Assembly (NCBI GenBank): GCA_023665865.1
Contig: JAMPDC010000001.1
Span: forward strand, 2,555,659 to 2,619,658
Source of the DNA: Staphylococcus sp.
GTDB taxonomy: Bacteria; Bacteroidota; Bacteroidia; Bacteroidales; Muribaculaceae
Direction: 5' to 3'
Length of the DNA: 64,000 bases
Position numbers and translations under genes: made by a program
Part shown: one piece after another, positions 20,901 to 28,572 of the stretch
How the letters are laid out: each line of letters begins with the position of its first letter
Position numbering within the stretch: position 1 is the first letter of the stretch
The notes under the pieces: generated by a model
Databases searched by the model: none
Told to the model about the DNA's origin: nothing
Seen by the model: only the letters and a program-made list of their open reading frames with translations

Positions 20901-22539
20901 GGATATTGACATGTCCGGCGACATCTATGTCAAGAATCTGTCGATGAAACTTGATTTTACCAATGTGACCTACACGACAACGGATAGCGTGCATATCAGG
21001 CCCGGACGCATACAGTTTGACAACGTCCGGCTGAAAGACCGCGACGGGAAGAGCGCGCTCCTGAGCGGGTATGTGACCCACAATTATTTCCATGATCCGT
21101 CGTTCCGTTTCGATATCAGGGAGGCGAGGGATTTTTTGGTCTACGATGTCAATGAGCAGCAGACGGAGGATCCGTGGTATGGGCGCATCTATGGCAATGG
21201 TTCAGCTTCGGTTATCGGTGTGCCGGGCAAGGTCGATATCAACGTCAATATGGCTACAGCGCCGAAGTCGACGTTTACCTTTGTGCTCAGTGATGCAGAG
21301 CAGGCTCTCGACTACACCTTCATTACCCTCCGGGACCGTGACAAAGCCAAGAAAGATTCAATCGCTGCGCTCGATCCGACGCCGCTCATAGTCCGTCAGC
21401 TCAAGGAGAGGATCAAGAAGGAAGAGGCCGGTGCGCCGTCGATTTATGCCATGAGCTTCGAGGTCGACATTAACCCGACGGCAACAATCAATCTTATCAT
21501 GGATCCTGTCGGTGGTGACAAAATCACCGCGCATGGCAGTGGCCATCTGCGAATGAACTATTCGTCGGATGGCGACCTGCGCATGTATGGCGACTATACT
21601 ATCAACAGGGGTTCTTATAATTTCACTCTACAGGATATTATTATCAAGGATTTCTCAATCCGCGATGGCAGCCGTATCTCATTCCTCGGAGATCCTTATG
21701 CCGCGCAACTTGACATTGTGGCTTCATATACTGTCAATGCCAATCTGAGTGACCTTGACGAGTCGTTTCTTGAAGACCGTGAGCTCAACCGCACTAATGT
21801 GCCGGTCGATGCACTAATGATTGTTAAGGGCGATATCCGCCAGCCGGAGATCAGTTTTGACCTTGATTTCCCGACCTTGACACGCGATATCTACCGCAAG
21901 GTGCGCTCTATTGTCTCTACTGAGGATATGATGAACCGTCAGATCATCTATCTGCTCGCTCTAAACAAATTCTATACCCCCGACTATATGACCGCCACCC
22001 ACGGTAATGAGCTTGTATCGGTCGTATCGTCGACTCTGTCGTCACGTCTAAGTTCGATGCTCGGACAGCTCAGTGATAACTGGAGCATTGCTCCTGCAAT
22101 CCGAAGTGACCGTCACGATTTCTCGGATGTCGAGGTCGATCTTGCCTTGTCGAGCCATCTGCTCAACAATCGACTCCTCTTCAATGGTAATTTGGGCTAC
22201 CGCGATAAATCGCTCAACAACAATAGCTTTATCGGTGATTTTGATATCCGTTATCTGCTCAACCGTTCCGGTTCTATCCAGCTCAAGGCCTATAACCGGT
22301 ATAATGATCAGAACTATTATCTGAAGAGTGCCTTGACTACTCAGGGCGTAGGTATTGTGTTCAAGCGGGACTTCGACAATCTCTTCTCCTTCCTCCGGCC
22401 GAAACGCAAAGCTAAGACAGAGGAGGATAAAGATAGGCAGGCCGCTAATGATTCCACTGCAGTGGAGACTGACTCGCTGAAAAATGAACGCCGTCGCATC
22501 TCGGCCGACAGTATCTTCGATACGAAGGCCGCTGAATAA
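17926..22539 (+). CDS. tamB: TamB-like translocation/assembly module protein
   Basis: 1537 residues, of the AsmA/TamB superfamily. An N-terminal membrane anchor (residues about 7-32, RFTLVIVIVLPLAVPLLLYV) is followed by a very long repetitive beta-structure and a C-terminal DUF490/TamB domain (residues about 1200-1490). TamB proteins span the periplasm and are linked to outer-membrane protein insertion and phospholipid transport. The start is TTG at 17926: no ATG precedes the anchor helix, so TTG is needed to keep the family-typical N-terminus. The C-terminus is highly charged (RPKRKAKTEEDKDRQ). No TamA homologue is adjacent. Confidence 0.85.
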   Translation: MKTLYRILRFTLVIVIVLPLAVPLLLYVLLSLPGVQQEIAGRAERELSALLGTSVEIGEVSVAPFNRVVLNDVVVKDMSGTKALTVGHLGAGISIGESLWKHHPVISYVEIIDLDLRLYKDSAGAQLNIQPIIDRFKSEEKKEPAAFDLAVNLLVIRRSDLRYDVRNVVPRDSGMFDPNHIHVTDLRADICAPRISDKGFEVEIKRMGANEQSGLLLREFTSSVVIGSKTMTVNNFLVELDNSRLALNDMTFTSPLSEDFNVSGILKSSVETLPDSYLLLSDLSPFVKELGDINERLDIDFEFGGSPDSIVVSRVDLEFPERDARISTHGFIGNLTRGRDSVSVDLRRLNVVANVDHALGFMASPSSMLHSQYEKLLPLAALGDIDLLGDLTFTPVSLDFNGSLNTACGNLDIDGGFFKAGSYAPMRVDGRVSSVAFDPSHLLPQLAALTEISFDSEANLVIVPGGGINGNATLSLPKIDWNGYSFTDISAKADFAGNRVDAELNSSSPLLDFSITGGGDLRGEAAVSEFFADVRHVSFSPFVKSGRFQNYALACGIDASVKGRNPDDLVGWLKIVDINLSSADDKTLDIPYIELEAAGTDSARLISLRSPQADADLTGRFKVKKIADEVKNILATVYPTLIPVTDSTETGDIDCRLTMTVKEDTTLSRFFKLPVDVIYPATLNSYVKGGAEPVMGLDFDIPYLKNKDKLIEGSRLSVLVDGALNRSEFTANTAFPTKDGLLNLKINSAGSNDSIDTYISWTVDRQAEFKGNFDFTTLFSRIPDTNELLTEIAIKPSQMVFNDSAWTVNPGAVHIAPGRIVVDNINGGRRGQSLSINGVASADSVDHIVLKLNNIDLDYIFDSLQLSDAVQFGGRATGDFYAMRVLSPEPILYTPRLQVEGLKYNNCVMGDGDIRSSWDNATKSVKINAVINQINDRQSLIDGYIKPMTEELDFKFVARSAPVGFMAPFMAAFTSRIGGEVSGNAHLYGTFKDIDMSGDIYVKNLSMKLDFTNVTYTTTDSVHIRPGRIQFDNVRLKDRDGKSALLSGYVTHNYFHDPSFRFDIREARDFLVYDVNEQQTEDPWYGRIYGNGSASVIGVPGKVDINVNMATAPKSTFTFVLSDAEQALDYTFITLRDRDKAKKDSIAALDPTPLIVRQLKERIKKEEAGAPSIYAMSFEVDINPTATINLIMDPVGGDKITAHGSGHLRMNYSSDGDLRMYGDYTINRGSYNFTLQDIIIKDFSIRDGSRISFLGDPYAAQLDIVASYTVNANLSDLDESFLEDRELNRTNVPVDALMIVKGDIRQPEISFDLDFPTLTRDIYRKVRSIVSTEDMMNRQIIYLLALNKFYTPDYMTATHGNELVSVVSSTLSSRLSSMLGQLSDNWSIAPAIRSDRHDFSDVEVDLALSSHLLNNRLLFNGNLGYRDKSLNNNSFIGDFDIRYLLNRSGSIQLKAYNRYNDQNYYLKSALTTQGVGIVFKRDFDNLFSFLRPKRKAKTEEDKDRQAANDSTAVETDSLKNERRRISADSIFDTKAAE

Positions 22540-22588
22540 GGCAAGTTAAAGATTATCAATCAACCAATCATATTTCTACTCTAACGTT

Positions 22589-25500
22589 ATGAGAAAAAGT
22601 TTTGTATCATTGGCTCTCCTGGCCGCCTCAGCCATCGGAGCCGGCGCAGCTCCCCTATGGTTGCGCAACGTGGCTATTTCTCCCGACGGTCAGACAATCG
22701 CCTTTACCTACAAGGGGAACATTTTCACTGTTCCCGCCAAGGGTGGCGATGCCCGTCAGCTGACATCGGGAAGCAGCTACAACACTACTCCGGTATGGAG
22801 CCCCGACGGATCTAAAATCGCATTCAGCAGCGATCGTGAGGGCTCGATGGACGTGTATGTCATCAATAGCCGCGGAGGTGTGCCCAAGCGCCTCACCACC
22901 CGGACCGGTGCTGAAACTCCGTTGACGTTTAAAGACGACAACCATGTGCTGTTTACCACCACCACACTCCCTTCGCCCACCGCAGCCCAGGCCGGTTTCA
23001 CCCAGCAGGTCTATAGTGTGGATCTCGAAGGCCACCGTCCGGAGATGTTCATCTCTCTTACGATGCCCGCTATCAGCATCAATAAGGATGGACGTCTGTT
23101 ATACCACGACAAGAAAGGCGTGGAGAATATCTGGCGTAAGCATGAACGTTCGTCAGGCACATCTGATATCTGGATTCTTGACAACGGTAAGCACACCAAA
23201 CTCACAGACTTCAACGGTCATGACCTAAATCCGGTATGGGCTCCTGACGGTTCGTTCTATTTCATCAGCGAGGAGGATGGCACGCTCAATGTCTACAAGC
23301 GTTCAGTGGACGGCAAGCAGAAAAAGCAGCTGACATCGTTCACCACACATCCTGTCCGCTCGCTTTCAGCCTCAAACAACGGCACTCTTGCTTTCAGCTG
23401 GGATGGTGAGATCTATACGATGAATGAAAATGGCACACCGCAGAAAGTAAATGTGGAAATCATCACCGACGAATATGCTTCGCCGACCGAAAAGTCGCTG
23501 CGCACCCAGGGAGCAACCACTATCGCTGTATCGCCTGACGGAGATCTTGTAGCATTTGTGCTCCGTGGTGATGTGTATGTGACATCAACTGAATACAATA
23601 CCACCCGTCGCATTACCGACACTCCTGCTCAGGAACGTTCGGTCGACTTCGCACCCGACGGACGCAGTCTCGTCTATGACAGCGACCGTGACGGCATCTG
23701 GCAGCTTTTCACTGCTGAGATCAAAGATCCGTCAGAGAAATCATTGCTTTATGCGACTGAAATCGTGGAGAAACCTCTCTATAAGAGTGATAAGCCGGCT
23801 TTCTTCCCCGACTATAGCCCCGACGGAAAGAAGGTGGCTTTCCTTGAAGACCGCACCACTCTCCGTGTGCTTGATCTCAAGACCAAGAAGGTAACGACAG
23901 CTCTTGATGGCAAGTACAACTACAGTTATCAGGATGGCGATATCGGTTTCGAATGGGGACCCGACAGCAACTGGCTGCTCATCGACTATATCGGTGTCGG
24001 AGGCTGGAACAACACTGACATCGCTCTTGTCAAGGCTGACGGCAGTGAAGTCATCGATCTCACCGAGAGCGGTTACAGCGATGGAAATCCGCAGTGGGTG
24101 CTCGACGGCAAAGCTGTGGCATATACTACCGGCAAGTATGGTTACAAGAGCCAGGGTAGCTGGGGTAATGAGAACGACGTGATGCTCATGTTCCTCGACG
24201 GCGAGGCATACGACCGCTTCAATATGACTGAGGAGGAGGCCAAGCTTGCAGAGAAAGCCAAGAAGGATAAGGAGGATGCCGACAAGAAGAAAGATGACAA
24301 AAAGGCAGACAAGAAAGGCAAAAAAGACAAGAAAGATAAGAAAGATGGTAAGTCAGATGTAAAGAAGGAGGATGTGAAGCCTCTCACTTTTGACTTTGAG
24401 AACCGTCGTCACCGTCTTGAACGTCTGACAACAGCTTCATCTAAACTCGGTGCATACTATGTGTCGCCGAAAGCCGACAAGCTCTACTATGTCGCATCCA
24501 GTCCTGACGGCCGTTCGCTCTACGAACGTGATCTTAAAGAAGGGAGCACCACTGTGCTTGCCAAGGGTCTCTCGGCCTGGGGCATGGTTCCCGATAAGGA
24601 TGGCAAGAATGTCTTCGTGATGGGCCCGATGGGTATCCAGAAGGTAAATCTGTCGAATGGTAAGAGCACTCGTGTGAACTTCGAGGCTGAATATACCCGT
24701 CGTCCCGCCGATGAACGCAACTATATCTACGAGCACATGTGGCGTCAGGTACTTGATAAGTTCTATGATGCCAATATCCATGGTGTCGATTGGGCCAAGT
24801 ATCGTGAGGAGTATGCCAAGTTCCTTCCCTATATCAATAATAATTATGACTTCTCGATCCTCATGAGCGAGATCCTGGGTGAACTCAATGCCTCCCACAC
24901 CGGTAGTGGTTACCGTGCCGGCGGTCCTCGCCTATCGACAATGAATCTCGGTGCATTCTTTGATGAAACATACGACGGCGACGGTTTGAAGATTGCCGAA
25001 GTAATCAAGCGTGGTCCTCTCTCACCCAAGAATGTCGGTATTGAGGCCGGCGACATCATCCTCGCTATCAATGACTCGACAATTCTTGCCGGTCAGGACT
25101 ACTTCCCCTTGCTCGAGGGCAAGAAGCAAGTGCGACTTGATGTAAAGAAGAAAAACGGAGAGAAGAAGAGTGTGATCGTCAAGCCTGTCGGCAGTGGCAC
25201 AATCAACAATCTCCTCTATGACCGTTGGGTTGAACGAAACGAGCATATCGTCGACAGTGTGTCGGGTGGCCGTATCGCTTATGTGCATGTACGTGGCATG
25301 GATGGCCCGAGCTACAATGAGGTTTATGACCGTCTGCTCGGTAAATACCGTAACTGTGATGCTGTTGTTGTCGATACCCGTCACAATGGTGGCGGTTGGC
25401 TCCACAACGATATCGCTATCCTCCTCAGCGGTAAGGAATATGTGCGTTTCACACCGAGAGGTCAGTACATAGGTTCCGATCCCTTCTCACAGTGGAATAA

Positions 25501-25828
25501 ACCTTCGGCCATGCTTGTCGACGAAAGCAACTACAGCGACGCCCAGGGTACTCCATATGTCTATCAGACTCTGAAGATCGGCGACATCGTCGGTGCCCCC
25601 ATCCCCGGCACTATGACTGCCGTCTGGTGGGAGACTCAGATAGATCCCTCACTCTACTTCGGTATTCCTCAGGTGACCTCTATCGGTCAGAATGGCGAGG
25701 TGCTCGAAAACCGTCAGCTCAATCCTGATGTGCTTATCTATAATACTCCTGAGCATGTGCTTCAGGGTATTGATGACCAACTTATCGGTGCTACCAAGCA
25801 TCTTATGAAGAAGACCGAAAAGAAATAA
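22589..25828 (+). CDS. Tricorn-like S41 family peptidase
   Basis: 1079 residues with a signal peptide (MRKSFVSLALLAASAIGAGAA). The N-terminal half is a WD40/TolB-like beta-propeller (repeated SPDG motifs: ISPDGQTIAF, WSPDGSKIAF, FAPDGRSLVY, YSPDGKKVAF). A Lys/Asp-rich insert lies at residues about 553-600. Then come a PDZ domain (about 795-875, GDIILAINDSTI) and a C-terminal S41 serine protease core (VVVDTRHNGGGWLHNDI; the ESNYSDAQG segment probably carries the nucleophile Ser). This is the Tricorn protease architecture; the signal peptide places it in the periplasm, where it should degrade peptides or small proteins. Followed by a strong terminator. Confidence 0.9.
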   Translation: MRKSFVSLALLAASAIGAGAAPLWLRNVAISPDGQTIAFTYKGNIFTVPAKGGDARQLTSGSSYNTTPVWSPDGSKIAFSSDREGSMDVYVINSRGGVPKRLTTRTGAETPLTFKDDNHVLFTTTTLPSPTAAQAGFTQQVYSVDLEGHRPEMFISLTMPAISINKDGRLLYHDKKGVENIWRKHERSSGTSDIWILDNGKHTKLTDFNGHDLNPVWAPDGSFYFISEEDGTLNVYKRSVDGKQKKQLTSFTTHPVRSLSASNNGTLAFSWDGEIYTMNENGTPQKVNVEIITDEYASPTEKSLRTQGATTIAVSPDGDLVAFVLRGDVYVTSTEYNTTRRITDTPAQERSVDFAPDGRSLVYDSDRDGIWQLFTAEIKDPSEKSLLYATEIVEKPLYKSDKPAFFPDYSPDGKKVAFLEDRTTLRVLDLKTKKVTTALDGKYNYSYQDGDIGFEWGPDSNWLLIDYIGVGGWNNTDIALVKADGSEVIDLTESGYSDGNPQWVLDGKAVAYTTGKYGYKSQGSWGNENDVMLMFLDGEAYDRFNMTEEEAKLAEKAKKDKEDADKKKDDKKADKKGKKDKKDKKDGKSDVKKEDVKPLTFDFENRRHRLERLTTASSKLGAYYVSPKADKLYYVASSPDGRSLYERDLKEGSTTVLAKGLSAWGMVPDKDGKNVFVMGPMGIQKVNLSNGKSTRVNFEAEYTRRPADERNYIYEHMWRQVLDKFYDANIHGVDWAKYREEYAKFLPYINNNYDFSILMSEILGELNASHTGSGYRAGGPRLSTMNLGAFFDETYDGDGLKIAEVIKRGPLSPKNVGIEAGDIILAINDSTILAGQDYFPLLEGKKQVRLDVKKKNGEKKSVIVKPVGSGTINNLLYDRWVERNEHIVDSVSGGRIAYVHVRGMDGPSYNEVYDRLLGKYRNCDAVVVDTRHNGGGWLHNDIAILLSGKEYVRFTPRGQYIGSDPFSQWNKPSAMLVDESNYSDAQGTPYVYQTLKIGDIVGAPIPGTMTAVWWETQIDPSLYFGIPQVTSIGQNGEVLENRQLNPDVLIYNTPEHVLQGIDDQLIGATKHLMKKTEKK

Positions 25829-25848
25829 TCGAACACCAACTCTCTTAC

Positions 25849-25906
25849 AAAAAAACATCTGCAAACAGCAGCATCAAATAAGGTTGCCGTTTGCAGATGT
25901 TTTTTT
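25849..25906 (+). terminator. Terminator of the Tricorn-like gene
   Basis: A perfect 18-bp inverted repeat (A7 + CATCTGCAAAC with GTTTGCAGATG + T7) ends in T-tracts on both strands. Confidence 0.9.
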
Positions 25907-25956
25907 ACCATCAAAGTCAGCTGTGCTCCCTATTATGTCAAAAAAATGAGCGGATA

Positions 25957-25988
25957 TTTGGAAAATCGGATGAAACTTTTTAACTTTG
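25957..25988 (+). promoter_or_regulatory. Consensus promoter of tRNA-Gln(UUG)
   Basis: TTTG at 25957-25960, exactly 20 bp, TAACTTTG at 25981-25988. Start predicted near 25995. Confidence 0.85.
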
Positions 25989-26032
25989 CATCGCTTTAGA
26001 GAGGCCGTAGGGCCATCTTTGGGCAATAGGAT

Positions 26033-26103
26033 TGTCTTATGGTGTAATGGTAGCACTGCAGTTTTTGGTTCTGCCTGTCTTGGTTCGAATCCAGGTAAGA
26101 CAA
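26033..26103 (+). tRNA. tRNA-Gln (anticodon UUG)
   Basis: 71 nt without encoded CCA. Acceptor strands TGTCTTA (26033-26039) and TAAGACA (26096-26102) pair perfectly, with discriminator A. The D arm (GTGTAATGGTAGCAC), an anticodon loop TTTTGGT giving UUG, and the T loop GGTTCGAATCC are all present. It points into the CRISPR-Cas locus. Confidence 0.95.
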
Positions 26104-26108
26104 CATAA

Positions 26109-26155
26109 AATCAAGGAGTTAATCTTCACAAAGATTGATTCCTTGATTCTTTTTT
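26109..26155. terminator. Bidirectional terminator after tRNA-Gln(UUG)
   Basis: AATCAAGGA (26109-26117) pairs with TCCTTGATT (26140-26148), with inner pairing AATCTT/AAGATT. A T-run follows on the plus strand (26150-26155) and TTTTATG on the minus strand, so it could also end the minus-strand RNA encoded to its right. Confidence 0.8.
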
Positions 26156-26159
26156 AGAT

Positions 26160-26406
26160 AAATCGATATAGCCGGTTGCCTACAAACGACTTTTGGCATG
26201 TAAAAGCGCAGGAGCATCTCCTTGCGTCCGCCGTCCTAATTATTGGTGCCACCAGTCTCGTGATGGCTCCGCTTCATACGGTTGGATAGCCGGTGTTAAT
26301 GTTCCCACTTCGGGTTGACACAACTTCCCGCTGTATTTATCAGCCTTCGGAGATCTCCATTACCCGCGAGGTCTATCGCCTAATATTCATCCCGGCAAGT
26401 TGTGCT
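26160..26406 (-). ncRNA. Candidate structured noncoding RNA, family not identified
   Basis: About 250 nt with no good ORF, GC-richer than its flanks and dense in potential helices. Read on the minus strand: CACAACTT pairs with AAGTTGTG some 80 nt later; GGAGATCTCC is self-complementary; CCCGAAGTGGG is a small hairpin; GGAGCCATCA pairs with TGGTGGCACC (one mismatch, loop CGAGAC); and CGCAAGGAG pairs with CTCCTGCG. A TATCTTTG box precedes it and the bidirectional terminator follows. This looks like a stable RNA such as 6S RNA or a Bacteroidales-specific RNA, but I cannot name the family. It is not tmRNA, RNase P RNA or SRP RNA by their conserved cores. Confidence 0.5.
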
Positions 26407-26412
26407 TCACTG

Positions 26413-26420
26413 CAAAGATA
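26413..26420 (-). promoter_or_regulatory. -7 box (TATCTTTG) of the candidate minus-strand RNA
   Basis: Exact TAnnTTTG on the minus strand, between the candidate RNA and the degenerate end of the CRISPR array. No TTTG box at the expected distance upstream. Confidence 0.45.
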
Positions 26421-26433
26421 TGAATTTTTTTGT

Positions 26434-26481
26434 AATTCCTATAGTAGAATTTTTTAGTATCGTTGTAATATCGTTCACAAC
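26434..26481 (+). repeat. Degenerate terminal CRISPR repeat
   Basis: The 3' 20 bases (GTTGTAATATCGTTCACAAC) match the repeat with one change. The 5' half is barely recognisable. Its internal box reads TATCGTTG instead of TATCTTTG. It marks the cas-distal, probably oldest end of the array. Confidence 0.85.
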
Positions 26482-27100
26482 TCTGCCTCCTGCATCACAG
26501 CAGCGAGATTGTTGTGAATTGCTTTCATTTTTTGTATCTTTGTAATATCGTTCACAACCAGGAGCCTATCGGGCGATGCGGAAAACTAGTTGTGAATTGC
26601 TTTCATTTTTTGTATCTTTGTAATATCGTTCACAACGCGTCGCCTCGAAGCGGATCCGATCGCCTGTTGTGAATTGCTTTCATTTTTTGTATCTTTGTAA
26701 TATCGTTCACAACAAAGAAGCGGTATAAACTTTACCGGTGTCAGTTGTGAATTGCTTTCATTTTTTGTATCTTTGTAATATCGTTCACAACCATAAAAAG
26801 CGTGAACGTCCAAGCGAACAGTTGTGAATTGCTTTCATTTTTTGTATCTTTGTAATATCGTTCACAACTTTTATCGTTACACAGTAATTTTTCATAAGTT
26901 GTGAATTGCTTTCATTTTTTGTATCTTTGTAATATCGTTCACAACAGTTCACGCAGATAGTCACGGCGCGTCAAGTTGTGAATTGCTTTCATTTTTTGTA
27001 TCTTTGTAATATCGTTCACAACTTTCAACTTTTTTATTAATCATCATATATAGTTGTGAATTGCTTTCATTTTTTGTATCTTTGTAATATCGTTCACAAC
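26434..27100 (+). CRISPR. Type II-C CRISPR array: eight perfect 48-bp repeats, one degenerate repeat, eight spacers
   Basis: Perfect repeats start at 26511, 26589, 26666, 26744, 26821, 26898, 26975 and 27053, each 48 bp, beginning GTTGTGAATTGCTTTC and ending ATATCGTTCACAAC. Spacers are 29 or 30 bp (26482-26510, 26559-26588, 26637-26665, 26714-26743, 26792-26820, 26869-26897, 26946-26974, 27023-27052), all different. The strand is set by the tracrRNA: its anti-repeat pairs with the 5' end of the plus-strand repeat, so crRNAs are read on the plus strand, opposite to the cas genes. Each repeat contains a promoter-like sequence. The repeat length and 5' start match those known for Bacteroidetes type II-C systems. 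Confidence 0.97.
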
Positions 27101-27149
27101 CCGATATGTATAATGGTATTAGTATCAGATATATATGAGCGATAGAGCA

Positions 27150-27185
27150 AATAAAAAATCCGGGCTCTTGTCTGGATTTTTTATT
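27150..27185. terminator. Bidirectional terminator between the CRISPR array and cas2
   Basis: AATAAAAAATCC (27150-27161) pairs perfectly with GGATTTTTTATT (27174-27185) around a 12-nt loop. The T-rich arm follows on either strand, so it can end both crRNA transcription and the cas transcript. Confidence 0.8.
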
Positions 27186-27229
27186 GTTACTCATGAATGT
27201 TTTGCGATCCTATGTCCTTGGGGCGGGTC

Positions 27230-27577
27230 TTAAAACAATTCGAGTTGGTGCACTCCAATAGGTAAGGTTGTGGCTGAGGCTTGATAGAATAGTTCCATCG
27301 AAGCAAATTGCTTGTCCGTGATGCAGAGGATTCCGACTTTACCCTCCGGTGGAAGCAGATTGTGGACTCTCCGGATATGTACATCCGCGCTCTCTTTGCT
27401 AGGACAGTGACGGATATAGATTGAGAATTGAAACATGGTGAAACCGTCAGTGAGTATGCGTTTACGGAAGGTTGCCGCATTCTTGCGCTGACGTTTGGTC
27501 TCTGTCGGCAGATCGAAGAATACCATTATCCACATGACCCGATATTGGCTGAAACGTGATGATGAACCGTCCATCAT
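27230..27577 (-). CDS. cas2: CRISPR-associated endoribonuclease Cas2
   Basis: 115 residues, part of the Cas1-Cas2 spacer-integration complex. The N-terminal RVMWIMVFFDLPTETKRQRK carries the conserved Asp of the Cas2 ferredoxin-like fold (FFDLPT), as in Bacteroidetes type II-C Cas2 proteins. The start lies 1 nt after the cas1 stop (TGAcATG), so translation is coupled. It is last in the cas9-cas1-cas2 operon; the array begins 130 bp downstream. Confidence 0.93.
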   Translation of the reverse strand: MMDGSSSRFSQYRVMWIMVFFDLPTETKRQRKNAATFRKRILTDGFTMFQFSIYIRHCPSKESADVHIRRVHNLLPPEGKVGILCITDKQFASMELFYQASATTLPIGVHQLELF

Positions 27578-27578
27578 G

Positions 27579-28496
27579 TCAATAAGAAATGACAGGATAA
27601 GAAAGACGTCGGCGTTTTCCCTCGAAGCATGCCTGAAGCGATGATGCTGTCCCGGCTATTGCGTTGATCATCGGGCGGACTTTCCCCTCGATGACGGTGT
27701 CGGTTAACGGGAGCGAGAGAAGCTGCCGTTTGATGGTTTTATCGTTGAGTCTCAAATCGGCCGGGTTGTCACTGTCCCTTACGATGTTTACCACAAGCTC
27801 ATCGACGTATGGACGATATGGTTCCATGATGTCGTCGGCAAGACAATATGCATTGTAACGGTTGCAGTGATGCAGCCCGAGTGTAGGCAGGAGTCCGGCT
27901 GCAACGAGCGCACGGGCTGTGAGAGCTCTGACAATGGCATAGCCATAGTTGAGCAGATGGTTGGGCGATTCTCCGTCAGGCCGGCGAAGGAAGCCGGGGA
28001 TTTCCGGAAAGAGATTACGCCAATAGTAGATTGCAGCGCGAGCCTCGAGATTATCGGGATCACCGCTGCGGACAGTCTTGGCCCATACTTCCATATTTCC
28101 GGTCTCGACTTTGCGCAGACGTCGGAGAGCAGCCGCCTGATTCGTGATTTTAGCTTGCACGGTCTGTTGCCAAAGCTGTTTTTTGAGAGGGAGTGAGGCG
28201 GCTATCTGGCGGGTGAAGCGTTCCGTTTGCAGCGTGTTTCCATCGAGTGGGAGATGGAGTCCGACCGGTAGATGGTTGGAGCCGCAAGTGATGACAGCGA
28301 CATTGTTGGCCATTAGCGCTTCGAGGAGTAGGGTGGTGATGGTGATTCGACTATTGTCTAAAACTACCACGCCGGTATCCTCGATTGGTATAGTCACAGG
28401 GGGTGTTTCAGATTCATCAGGACGACGCATGCAGATTTGCGAATACGCAAGCGAAAGATGTGCCGGAGAGGAAAAGGAGAGAACGGATTTTATCAT
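27579..28496 (-). CDS. cas1: CRISPR-associated integrase Cas1 (type II)
   Basis: 305 residues from the ATG at 28496. A longer in-frame start at 28538 is less likely, because family members begin at the equivalent of MIKSVLSFSSPAHLSLAYSQ. Conserved features: an N-terminal beta domain ending in VVLDNSRITIT; the active-site Glu in ARAAIYYWRNLFPE; the His in LGLHHCNRYNAY; and the acidic LADDIMEPYRPYVDELV. It integrates new spacers with Cas2. It sits between cas9 and cas2 with 76 bp to cas9. No csn2 or cas4 is present, which defines subtype II-C. Confidence 0.95.
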   Translation of the reverse strand: MIKSVLSFSSPAHLSLAYSQICMRRPDESETPPVTIPIEDTGVVVLDNSRITITTLLLEALMANNVAVITCGSNHLPVGLHLPLDGNTLQTERFTRQIAASLPLKKQLWQQTVQAKITNQAAALRRLRKVETGNMEVWAKTVRSGDPDNLEARAAIYYWRNLFPEIPGFLRRPDGESPNHLLNYGYAIVRALTARALVAAGLLPTLGLHHCNRYNAYCLADDIMEPYRPYVDELVVNIVRDSDNPADLRLNDKTIKRQLLSLPLTDTVIEGKVRPMINAIAGTASSLQACFEGKRRRLSYPVISY

Positions 28497-28572
28497 CTTG
28501 AGGAGAGGAATTAGTCGGAGGGTGGCATGACTTGACACAGCACCCTCCGAGGATAAATGAATTGAAGAGTTA

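Noticed and set aside
26160-26406. tmRNA, RNase P RNA or SRP RNA as identity of the candidate RNA
   Set aside because: The conserved cores of these RNAs (tRNA-like ends, GAGGAAAGTCC-type core, GGTCAGG/GGAAGCAGCC-type loop) are not seen.
26482-27052. Self-targeting spacers against this window
   Set aside because: By eye no spacer matched another place in the window; a genome-wide and phage-wide search would be needed to say more.
26586-27194. Minus-strand ORFs across the CRISPR array encoding repeated YYKDTKNESNSQ peptides
   Set aside because: They are translations of the CRISPR repeats themselves, with spacers as variable parts; not genes.
28497-28538. Fourteen-codon longer start for cas1
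   Set aside because: The extra residues precede the position where Cas1 proteins of this type begin (MIKSVL); the ATG at 28496 fits better.
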